The translations under genes and the position numbers were made by a program. Shown here one piece after another: positions 1-5,715 of a stretch of DNA of 6,588 bases; the first letter of the stretch is position 1, and each line of letters begins with the position of its first letter. The stretch lies in assembly GCA_021159235.1 (NCBI GenBank), contig JAGGSF010000049.1, positions 1 through 6,588 on the forward strand, read 5' to 3'. The stretch comes from Deltaproteobacteria bacterium (GTDB taxonomy: Bacteria; Campylobacterota_A; Desulfurellia; JAGGSF01). The notes under the pieces are model-generated. The model saw only the letters and a program-made list of their open reading frames with translations, made no database searches and was not told the origin of the DNA.

Positions 1-36
1 AACCAAAGAAACAATCAGATAAAACAATTTTTTCAT
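1..36 (-). CDS. 5' end of a secreted or membrane-anchored protein (partial)
   Basis: Only the first 12 codons are in the window; they read MKKLFYLIVSLV from the ATG at 36-34. A charged start (KK) followed by an uninterrupted hydrophobic run is the usual beginning of a Sec signal peptide or a membrane anchor. The start is supported by an AGGAGG ribosome binding site five bases upstream. The gene diverges from cas6 and shares its 94-bp intergenic region. The product cannot be named because the rest lies outside the window; a lipoprotein, a secreted enzyme or an N-terminally anchored protein are all possible. Confidence 0.6.
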   Translation of the reverse strand, partial: MKKLFYLIVSLV

Positions 37-41
37 TTCTT

Positions 42-47
42 CCTCCT
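42..47 (-). promoter_or_regulatory. Shine-Dalgarno site of the leftward partial gene
   Basis: The minus strand reads AGGAGG here, five bases before the ATG at 36-34. It is a full-strength site and is the main reason to believe the 12-codon fragment at the window edge is a real gene start. It contrasts with cas6 on the other side, which has no such site. Confidence 0.7.
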
Positions 48-65
48 CTAAAAAGAATTAACTTA

Positions 66-93
66 ATGTTAACTATGTTTCTTTAGGTGTCAA
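66..93 (-). promoter_or_regulatory. possible promoter of the leftward partial gene
   Basis: On the minus strand a perfect TTGACA (93-88) is followed after 16 bases by TAACAT (71-66), which matches the -10 consensus at four of six positions. Transcription would begin near 59, leaving a leader of about 23 bases that contains the ribosome binding site at 47-42. The -35 box is simply the left arm of the palindrome at 86-103, so it could also be an operator arm. The weak -10 keeps this tentative. Confidence 0.3.
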
Positions 94-103
94 GTTTGAC
101 ACC
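86..103. promoter_or_regulatory. 18-bp perfect palindrome, candidate operator between divergent genes
   Basis: GGTGTCAA and TTGACACC form perfect 8-bp arms around a 2-base centre (GT). The element lies between the leftward signal-peptide gene and cas6. Each arm carries a TTGACA on the outward-facing strand, so a dimeric protein bound here would cover the -35 boxes of both divergent promoters. The short 2-base centre makes an RNA hairpin terminator unlikely, and there is no following T run. The regulator is not in the window. Confidence 0.5.
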
Positions 104-124
104 ATCAAAGCAGCAGAGTAAAAT
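96..124 (+). promoter_or_regulatory. sigma70-type promoter of cas6, probably giving a leaderless mRNA
   Basis: TTGACA (96-101) matches the -35 consensus at all six positions and is followed after exactly 17 bases by TAAAAT (119-124), five of six to the -10 consensus. The usual distance from the -10 box puts the transcription start at about 131, which is the A of the cas6 ATG. There is no Shine-Dalgarno sequence in front of that ATG, which fits leaderless translation. Confidence 0.6.
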
Positions 125-130
125 GAACAG

Positions 131-879
131 ATGCGAATAAAGATAACCCTCACAGGCAGAGAAAAGGTGTTGTTACCTGCTGGTTTCAATGAGTATATAC
201 AGGCCTTAATCTATAACCATATTGATGAAGATCTGTCTCTTATATGCATAATAAAGGGTTTTGTTTTGAGAAGAGAAGCTTTAAATTGTTTGTCTTTTCC
301 TCTATTCTTGAAAAGGGCATCTTTAATAAAAGCACAAAAACATTTACCTTCCCAAAAGAGATCAATTTCTACATCTCATCCCCCGTGGATTGGATACTGG
401 AACAGATTGCCACAAACATCATAAAAAGCAAGGTAGTAACGCTGGGAGAAAATGAACTCCAAACCTCATCCATTGCCATTGTAAAACGCAGTGAAATAAA
501 GGAAAATAGTATAAGGATAAATGCAATCACGCCCATTGAAACCCATTCCACTTTTATAAAACCGGACGGAAAGAAAATTACACATTACTACACACCATTT
601 GAGAAGGAATTCAGCGAATTGATAGATAAAAATATGAAGAAAAAATGGACCGCATTTTATAAAAAGGATTGTCCGTATAGCATCAAAATAAAGCCACTTT
701 TTAAAGGTAACAGAAATGAGAAAATCGTCTATTTCGGAACAGGAGAAAGAAAAACCCTTATCAAAGGTTGGAAGGGACATTTCAGACTGGAAGGAGAAAC
801 AGCATTCTTACAATTTGCACTGGATGCAGGTTTGGGCAGCAGAAACTCACAGGGTTTTGGTATGATAGAGGTAGTCTAA
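131..879 (+). pseudogene. cas6: CRISPR-associated endoribonuclease Cas6, broken by a single-base frameshift
   Basis: Cas6 cuts the repeat part of CRISPR precursor RNA to make individual guide RNAs for type I and III systems. The N-terminal part (131-241) is in one frame and the remainder (244-879) in another. Adding one T to the TT at 240-241 restores a continuous 249-codon protein, a normal Cas6 length. In that repaired protein Tyr28, His40 (in MHNKGF) and the Lys of FEKR/FKLF lie where Cas6 enzymes carry their Tyr/His/Lys catalytic residues. The C-terminus has the family's glycine-rich loop, GLGSRNSQGFGMIEVV. ATG131 is chosen because the upstream part aligns with the family and the promoter places transcription there. 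The 244-879 frame alone would lack the first ferredoxin-fold strand. There is no array or other cas gene in the window. The missing base could be a true mutation or a sequencing error. Confidence 0.87.
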
Positions 880-1820
880 GATTCTCCAATGAGACTCTTA
901 TAAAGCATGATATTACTCTTATCCAGTCGTTTTAATCCTGCATTAAGGGCCGATTCTACAGCTTCTATGTATTCTTTCCGGGTAATGCCCCTGTTTATAA
1001 GATCATCCCTGTCTGCCAATCCACAGGGCCTGTATTGAGCCATAATGTTTACATAGGTGTTCGGAGAGATTTCCTCAGCGATGAATCTTACAATCTCCCT
1101 CGTTCCCGCTACCTTATTAGGGAGAACAAGATGCCGAATGAGCAGTCCTCCCTCAGCTATACCCTCTTCATTGATTCTTAGTTCACCCACCTGACGGTGC
1201 ATCTCTTTTATCGCTCTTCTTGCTATATCTGGATAATCGTAAGCGTTGGAGTATCTCCTTGCCATCTCTGGATCCCAGTATTTAAAATCCGGCATGTATA
1301 TATCAACGATCCCATCCAGAAGTTTCAATGTATCCAATTTTTCGTAACCACCGGTGTTGTAAACCAGGGGAATATGCAATCCCTTCTCTACGGCAAGTTT
1401 TAAGGCTTTAAGCAGCTGGGGAACAACATGGGTAGGTGTAACGATGTTTATATTGTGACAGTTCCGCTTTTGCAAAGAAATCATCATATCCGAGAATCTC
1501 TCAATGGAGGTTACCTCTCCCTGCCCTAAGTGGCTAATTTCATAATTCTGGCAATACATACACAGCAAACTGCAACAGGAGATGAATATTGTTCCCGAGC
1601 CATACCTTCCCACCAGTGGTGCTTCCTCACCAAAGTGGGCAAAGTAATCAGAAATTATGGGCAGTTCCAGGGTATCACACATACCCCTTTCACCCTTTAA
1701 CCTGTTGACCTTACAGTTTCTTGGACAGAGGGTGCATCTTTTTAAAATATTGTAGGCTAACTTTATTCTTTCTTCCAAAACCCCACTTTCATAAGCTTTG
1801 ATATACTTAGGTATATACAT
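876..1820 (-). CDS. PflX-like (COG1313) radical SAM iron-sulfur protein
   Basis: A 314-aa radical SAM enzyme related to pyruvate formate-lyase activases, of the PflX/COG1313 group whose substrate is unknown. It has an N-terminal cysteine cluster (Cys29, Cys32, Cys36, Cys48; pattern CX2CX3CX11C), typical for the group and able to hold a second metal centre. The radical SAM triad is Cys83-X3-Cys87-X2-Cys90, which binds the [4Fe-4S] cluster that cleaves S-adenosylmethionine. YNTGGYEK (154-161) provides the glycine-rich SAM-contact strand, and PDFKYWD follows near 177-183. The residue before the triad, normally Gly, is Cys82. The ATG is preceded by a GAGGTG site about ten bases away, overlapping the region just after the stop of the upstream SagB-type gene, 17 bp away. 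It is the last gene of the minus-strand operon. Its TAG stop overlaps the TAA stop of cas6, leaving no room for a terminator. Confidence 0.88.
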   Translation of the reverse strand: MYIPKYIKAYESGVLEERIKLAYNILKRCTLCPRNCKVNRLKGERGMCDTLELPIISDYFAHFGEEAPLVGRYGSGTIFISCCSLLCMYCQNYEISHLGQGEVTSIERFSDMMISLQKRNCHNINIVTPTHVVPQLLKALKLAVEKGLHIPLVYNTGGYEKLDTLKLLDGIVDIYMPDFKYWDPEMARRYSNAYDYPDIARRAIKEMHRQVGELRINEEGIAEGGLLIRHLVLPNKVAGTREIVRFIAEEISPNTYVNIMAQYRPCGLADRDDLINRGITRKEYIEAVESALNAGLKRLDKSNIMLYKSLIGES

Positions 1821-1837
1821 TTTTGCAGCTCACCTCA

Positions 1838-2425
1838 TTAAATCTTACCCGCTGGTATGACATAAAGGGGATCTTCTCCTATTCCTAAAACCTCCTTAAT
1901 CTTTTCATCATAAAAAGCTCCAATCATTACTGTTCCCAAGCCTAAAACCTCGGCCTGAAGATGAACATTTTGTCCAACATGACCGGCTTCCATATGAACA
2001 TAGCGGACTCCTCTTTCCCCATAATAATCAGTTGTTCTTTTATAATCTGCAGCAACAACAATGTCTACTGGTGCTATTTCAATCATCTCCTGTCCTAAAG
2101 CTGCTTGAGTCAATTTCCCCCTAATATCACCTTTCTTAACCTCTTCTAAACTATGCTTGAGAGGAAAATAACGATAAACTCCGGGTTCCAACCCTTCTAC
2201 TTCTCCCACCACCAAGTAGATTTCCAGAGGATAGGTTGCTCCAGCTGAAGGTGAGGTTCGACGATACAGATTTTTGCCCGAAGAAGCCCAGAGGAGTTGA
2301 GAAACCTCCTCCAGACTCAGGCTACATTTTTTATACTCCCTTACCGACCTCCTCTTGCTAAGAGCCTCTTCCACTGAGATTTCACCCTTTATCTTAGGTT
2401 TTGGAAGATTTATCTCTTCAGCCAT
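1838..2425 (-). CDS. SagB/ThcOx-type nitroreductase-family FMN oxidoreductase
   Basis: A 195-aa flavin oxidoreductase of the nitroreductase fold, closest in motifs to SagB-type dehydrogenases. The N-terminal RRSVREY (25-31) is the FMN phosphate-binding signature. TSPSAGATYPLEIY (57-70) is the hallmark SagB-type segment that lines the flavin, and HMEAGHVGQNVHLQAEVLGL (144-163) is the dimer and flavin helix. It ends in IPAGK, a position that usually reads PxG in this family. SagB enzymes of thiazole/oxazole peptide clusters oxidise azoline rings, but stand-alone relatives like this one have mostly unknown substrates, and no YcaO cyclodehydratase is in the window. The start has an AGGAGG site at 2435-2430, four bases from the ATG. 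The first 8 bp overlap the end of the transglutaminase-like gene, so its ribosome site lies inside that gene and translation is probably coupled. Confidence 0.87.
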   Translation of the reverse strand: MAEEINLPKPKIKGEISVEEALSKRRSVREYKKCSLSLEEVSQLLWASSGKNLYRRTSPSAGATYPLEIYLVVGEVEGLEPGVYRYFPLKHSLEEVKKGDIRGKLTQAALGQEMIEIAPVDIVVAADYKRTTDYYGERGVRYVHMEAGHVGQNVHLQAEVLGLGTVMIGAFYDEKIKEVLGIGEDPLYVIPAGKI

Positions 2426-3044
2426 ATCTCCTCCTGATCAATTCAACAAAATGATTTATTTTCCTTAAGATTCCTTCCCTGTCCTGTTTAATCTCTATTC
2501 TCTTCTGACGCTCTTCCGCCCACCGGTCAAAATCTTCAAGGGTTTCAATTTCAACTAAATCACTTTCCAAAGGTATCCCAAAGACTTTCATTCCCTCCTT
2601 AAGCCCTCTGTCTGTGGTTACATCCCTTATTTCCCATTCTCCATTCAGTAAAACCTCACAAACAATATGATCCCTTCTTCTGGGCAGGGTGGAGAAAATC
2701 TCAGCCAGAAAGCTGTCTTTCTCAGAAGCAAATTTCCACATCTTGCTCTCCCCCACCAGAACTCCCCTCTTATACCTGGCTGGAATTTGAGCAGCTCTCA
2801 GCATAGCCACTGCAAGATTATTCTTACCGGAGCACATACCCCTTCCTTTTTCCAGAACCTCTGAAGCTTTTTCATTCCAGTTACCATAGGCAAAGAGAAT
2901 CTCATTCTGGCAAAAGTCCAGAATTCTTTCGGCTTTTTCTCTTTCAGTTTTTGCCTTAGAGATTATCTCCTCAACCTTTTTCCTCACCACCCATTTATCA
3001 AAATCGCAAAGTTGAGTTGGCTTCAGGTATCTCTCTAACTCCAT
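2418..3044 (-). CDS. transglutaminase-like cysteine-protease-fold protein
   Basis: A 208-aa cytoplasmic protein with the papain-like transglutaminase core and no signal peptide or membrane segment. The catalytic triad is visible: Cys71 in GRGMCSGKNNLAVAMLRAAQIPAR, His126 in RRRDHIVCEVLLNGEW, and Asp141 in EIRDVTTD. The Cys-helix plus 'AxxIPAR' segment is typical of the family. Prokaryotic members may act as peptidases, amidases or cross-linking enzymes, and nothing here fixes the reaction. The ATG is preceded by GAGGA six to seven bases away. It is the first intact gene of the minus-strand operon and overlaps the SagB-type gene by 8 bp. The C-terminal 60 residues are rich in Glu, Arg and Lys and probably helical. 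A short open frame ends 1 bp upstream of its start and may be a lost operon partner. Confidence 0.82.
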   Translation of the reverse strand: MELERYLKPTQLCDFDKWVVRKKVEEIISKAKTEREKAERILDFCQNEILFAYGNWNEKASEVLEKGRGMCSGKNNLAVAMLRAAQIPARYKRGVLVGESKMWKFASEKDSFLAEIFSTLPRRRDHIVCEVLLNGEWEIRDVTTDRGLKEGMKVFGIPLESDLVEIETLEDFDRWAEERQKRIEIKQDREGILRKINHFVELIRRRYG

Positions 3045-3045
3045 T

Positions 3046-3189
3046 TCACTTCCTCAAAAGCCTTAGACAATCTGCACAAATATCCTTTCCATATGAACCC
3101 CTCTTCAAGGTAGTTATTTTTAAAACACCGGTCAAGAGCTGATATCTGGCAAAATGGAGTTTGGGACAAAAATCCGGAGTAAAACATCT
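3046..3189 (-). pseudogene. possible C-terminal remnant of an upstream operon gene
   Basis: A 47-codon open frame with no start codon runs from just after an in-frame TAA (3192-3190) to a TGA at 3048-3046, one base before the ATG of the transglutaminase-like gene. Its last part reads TLKRGSYGKDICADCLRLLRK in two pieces around residue 27-47, with a CX2C pair (Cys38, Cys41). The composition is like a real protein tail, and the 1-bp spacing matches the tight packing of this operon. The frame becomes non-unique where it enters the 65-bp tandem repeat at 3163, so the rest of the gene may have been removed when that region was rearranged. No family is recognised. An accidental open frame of this length is also quite possible. 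Confidence 0.3.
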
Positions 3190-3190
3190 T

Positions 3191-3205
3191 TAAATGAATC
3201 ATTTA
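3191..3205. promoter_or_regulatory. 15-bp palindrome, upstream copy
   Basis: TAAATGAATCATTTA has perfect 7-bp arms about a single central A. It is the first of two identical copies carried by the tandem repeat, 65 bp upstream of the one that overlaps the polymerase promoter. It may be an auxiliary operator or merely a by-product of the duplication. Confidence 0.4.
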
Positions 3206-3255
3206 CAAAATTGGTCAAAGATATTATTGGACAAAAAACCGGAGTAAAACATCTT

Positions 3256-3270
3256 TAAATGAATCATTTA
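3256..3270. promoter_or_regulatory. 15-bp palindrome overlapping the polymerase -35 box
   Basis: The same TAAATGAATCATTTA palindrome lies here in the second repeat copy. Its right arm shares four bases with the TTTACA -35 box at 3267-3272. A dimeric repressor bound to it would block the polymerase promoter. The arrangement resembles the palindrome over the cas6 -35 box, although the two sequences are unrelated. Confidence 0.45.
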
Positions 3271-3295
3271 CAAAATTGGTCAAAGATATTATAAA
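3267..3295 (+). promoter_or_regulatory. sigma70-type promoter of the DNA polymerase operon, near-leaderless
   Basis: TTTACA (3267-3272) and TATAAA (3290-3295) each match the bacterial consensus at five of six positions and are separated by exactly 17 bases. Transcription would start at about 3302-3304, at or within two bases of the ATG at 3304. No Shine-Dalgarno sequence precedes that ATG. The equivalent place in the first repeat copy reads TATTGG at 3225-3230, so only the second copy makes a full promoter. Confidence 0.6.
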
Positions 3296-3303
3296 ATTTT
3301 GCT

Positions 3304-5715
3304 ATGAAGCTAAAATTTTTTCTCTTAGATACAGATTATATTATTGAGAAAGGGATATCAAAGATAAGGCTTTGGGGGAAGAGTGCTGATGGAAAAAACG
3401 GGGTTGTCTTTTTTGATAGTGACCCCTATTTTTATGTCCTGCCAAGTGATATTAAAAGGGCAAAAAGTGAGATAGAAAGGGCCTTAGAGAAAAAGAAGCT
3501 CAGAATTAAAGGCATTGAAGAGGTAGAGAAGAAACTAAGTGGTGAATTAAGGGGGTTTTTGAAAATTACTTGCCTCTTACCTCAGGATACTCAAAAGGTA
3601 AGGGATGCCATTAAAGTGCTTGAGAAAGAGAGAGGGGGAACAGGGTCTGTCATTGATGAATATGAATATGCCATAAATTTTTACAGAAGATTTCTAATAG
3701 ATAAAAGGATTGATGGAAATTGTTGGCTTGAGATAGAGGGGGAAAAGAAAGATACAGATTATAGGGTTGATTTTGCCATAAATGCCAGAAAAATAAATGT
3801 CCTAGAAGACATCTCTATCCCTGAACTTAAGCTCTTGGCCTTTGACATTGAGACATTTGAAGTAGCTGGCAAGAAAAGGATAGTAATGGCCTCATTTTAT
3901 GGAAGGGGCTTAAAGAGGGTCCTAACTGACCAGAAGGCATCCTATCCAGATTGGGTTGATCTGGTAAAAGACGAAAGGGAACTCCTTCAAGGGATAGTAA
4001 AGACATTTCAAGGTTATAACCCAGATATCATAGTTACATATTATGGTGATTCCTTTGACTTTCAGGTCTTAAATGAGAGGTGTCAGGCAAATAAGGTAAA
4101 ATTGATTATCTCTAAGGACAAAAGCGAGACAAAATTTACAAGGAGGGCAAGGATAAGTTCTGCCAGACTAAAGGGGATAGTCCACATTGATATCTTCAAT
4201 TTCATAAGTAATATCCTATCACCAGGCCTTCAGACAGAGGTCTTAACACTTGATGCGGTCTCAAGCGAGCTTTTGGGAGATAGAAAGATTGAGGTTGACT
4301 ATCAAGAGATGCTTGAGGCATGGAGGAAGGGGAAGAATCTTTTAAAATTGGCCGAGTATTGCCTAAAGGATGCTGAACTTACCTATAGATTAGCTGAATT
4401 ATTGTTGCCCCAAAGCTTTGAGATCTCAAAGACAGTTGGCCAAATTTGCTTTGATGTCTCAAGGATGACATATGGGCAGCTTGTAGAATGGCACCTCTCC
4501 AGGGAGGCCAATGAGAGGGGTGAGATTATCCCAAATCAACCAAAATATGCAGAAATTTTAAAGAGGAAGAAGGCAACATATGTAGGGGGATTTGTAAAGG
4601 AGCCCACTGCTGGCATCCATGAGAATATCTCTGTCTTAGATTTTAGGTCTCTTTATCCCAGCCTCATTGTCAGCTTTAATATCTCTCCAGAGACACTAAA
4701 TTGTGATTGTTGCAGGGGGGATGGATATAGGGTCCCAGGGCTAGACTACTGGTTCTGTAAAAGGAGGCAGGGATTTATCCCCAGCGTGATAAAGGGGCTT
4801 ATTGAAAAGAGGGGTGAGATAAAAAGGAGACTAAAGGAACTTAAAAAGTCCTCCCTAGAATATAAGGTATTTAACAATAGGCAATATGCCTTAAAGATCA
4901 TTGCCAATGCCACCTATGGATATTTTGGATTTGCTGGTTCTAAGTGGTATTCAAAGGAGTGTGCTGAGAGTTGCACGGCCTTTGGTAGGTACTGGATAAA
5001 GAAGACAATAGAGGAGGCAAAAAACAGAGGACTTGAGGTAATTTACGCAGATACAGACTCTCTATTTTTAAAGACAAGAAATAAGGAGATAGAAAGGGAA
5101 ACTGAGGAATTTTTGGACTATATAAACAAAAAATTCCCTGGTGTCTTGGAACTTGATCTACAGGGATATTATGAGAGAGGGATCTTTATTCCAAAGGGTG
5201 CATCAAAAGGGACTGCAAAGAAGAGGTATGCCCTAGTAGACAAAAATGGGGAGCTACTTATAAGGGGGCTTGAGACTGTAAGGAGGGATTGGTGTAGCCT
5301 GGCAAAGGAGGTACAGAGAAAAGTATTAGTATTTGTGCTAAAAGAAAAGGATTTGAAAAGGGCAAAGGACTATGTAAAGGGAGTAGTAGAGAAAATAAGG
5401 AAAAAGGAGGTCTTACTCAGGGATCTAATCATTTATGAGGAACTTACAAAGCCTATAGAGTCCTATAAGCAGATTGGCCCTCATGTTATGGCTGCAAAGA
5501 AGATAAGGGAAAGGGGAGGAGAGGTAGGAGAAGGCATGCTTGTTATGTTTGTTATTACAAGGGGAACTGGCTCAATCTCAGAAAGGGCAGAGCCAGTTGA
5601 ATTTTCCTCTTTAGAGGAGATTGATAGTGACTATTATATACACCATCAAGTATTGCCAGCTGCCTTAAGGGTGCTTCAGGTTTTAGGGGTAAAAGGGGAA
5701 GAATTGGCTTGTTAG
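3304..5715 (+). CDS. polB: archaeal-type family B DNA polymerase with 3'-5' exonuclease
   Basis: An 803-aa replicative or repair DNA polymerase. The N-terminal domain (1-170) resembles that of Thermococcales polymerases, e.g. DTDYII, DPYFYVL and EYAINFYRRFLIDKR. The proofreading domain carries Exo I (FDIET, Asp181 and Glu183), Exo II (TYYGDSFDF, Asp252) and Exo III (YCLKD, Tyr352 and Asp356). The linker YVGGF follows at 426-430. Polymerase motifs are A (LDFRSLYPSLI, Asp446), B (KIIANATYG, Lys531 to Gly539) and C (YADTDS, Asp583 and Asp585), followed by KKRYA at 639-643 and a thumb domain with SYKQIGPHVMAAKK. All catalytic acids are present, so it should be active. Exo II has Tyr247 where the family normally has Asn. 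The chain stops at GEELAC and lacks the PCNA-binding tail of archaeal relatives. It heads an operon with a membrane protein and a THEP1 NTPase. E. coli Pol II is a more distant match than the archaeal enzymes. Confidence 0.95.
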   Translation: MKLKFFLLDTDYIIEKGISKIRLWGKSADGKNGVVFFDSDPYFYVLPSDIKRAKSEIERALEKKKLRIKGIEEVEKKLSGELRGFLKITCLLPQDTQKVRDAIKVLEKERGGTGSVIDEYEYAINFYRRFLIDKRIDGNCWLEIEGEKKDTDYRVDFAINARKINVLEDISIPELKLLAFDIETFEVAGKKRIVMASFYGRGLKRVLTDQKASYPDWVDLVKDERELLQGIVKTFQGYNPDIIVTYYGDSFDFQVLNERCQANKVKLIISKDKSETKFTRRARISSARLKGIVHIDIFNFISNILSPGLQTEVLTLDAVSSELLGDRKIEVDYQEMLEAWRKGKNLLKLAEYCLKDAELTYRLAELLLPQSFEISKTVGQICFDVSRMTYGQLVEWHLSREANERGEIIPNQPKYAEILKRKKATYVGGFVKEPTAGIHENISVLDFRSLYPSLIVSFNISPETLNCDCCRGDGYRVPGLDYWFCKRRQGFIPSVIKGLIEKRGEIKRRLKELKKSSLEYKVFNNRQYALKIIANATYGYFGFAGSKWYSKECAESCTAFGRYWIKKTIEEAKNRGLEVIYADTDSLFLKTRNKEIERETEEFLDYINKKFPGVLELDLQGYYERGIFIPKGASKGTAKKRYALVDKNGELLIRGLETVRRDWCSLAKEVQRKVLVFVLKEKDLKRAKDYVKGVVEKIRKKEVLLRDLIIYEELTKPIESYKQIGPHVMAAKKIRERGGEVGEGMLVMFVITRGTGSISERAEPVEFSSLEEIDSDYYIHHQVLPAALRVLQVLGVKGEELAC

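Larger units (their letters stand above)
3163..3292. repeat. 65-bp tandem duplication, two copies, upstream of the polymerase gene
   Basis: Copy one (3163-3227) and copy two (3228-3292) align base for base over 65 positions with two differences (3163 G versus 3228 T, and 3173 T versus 3238 A). Each copy holds ACAAAAA, CCGGAGTAAAACATC, a 15-bp palindrome, a TTTACA -35 box and TTGGTCAAAGATATTAT. The second copy ends inside the polymerase promoter's -10 box, 11 bp before the ATG. The near identity points to a recent duplication. There is no spacer structure, so this is not a CRISPR array. Confidence 0.9.

Noticed and set aside
58-72. TTAAC-N5-GTTAA inverted repeat left of the cas6 operator
   Set aside because: Five-base AT-rich arms are expected by chance in this sequence.
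369-780. Two minus-strand open frames inside cas6 (369-551 and 466-780)
   Set aside because: They lie opposite the well-matched Cas6 coding frame, have no ribosome binding sites of note and no recognisable domain.
1197-1403. Plus-strand open frame opposite the radical SAM gene
   Set aside because: It is antisense to a strongly supported radical SAM protein and has a composition unlike a real protein.
2667-2864. Plus-strand open frame opposite the transglutaminase-like gene
   Set aside because: It covers the antisense of the catalytic Cys and His region and shows no family features.
3063-3092. Short upstream reading frame of nine codons (MERIFVQIV) on the minus strand
   Set aside because: It has only a weak GAGGGG in front and no conserved feature, so an attenuator-type leader peptide is not supported.
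3035-3187. 50-codon minus-strand frame beginning with ATG in the tandem repeat
   Set aside because: It has no ribosome binding site, overlaps the real start of the transglutaminase-like gene in another frame, and its composition is not protein-like.
3163-3292. CRISPR array upstream of the polymerase, suggested by the nearby cas6
   Set aside because: The two 65-bp units abut with no unique spacer between them, so this is a tandem duplication and not an array.
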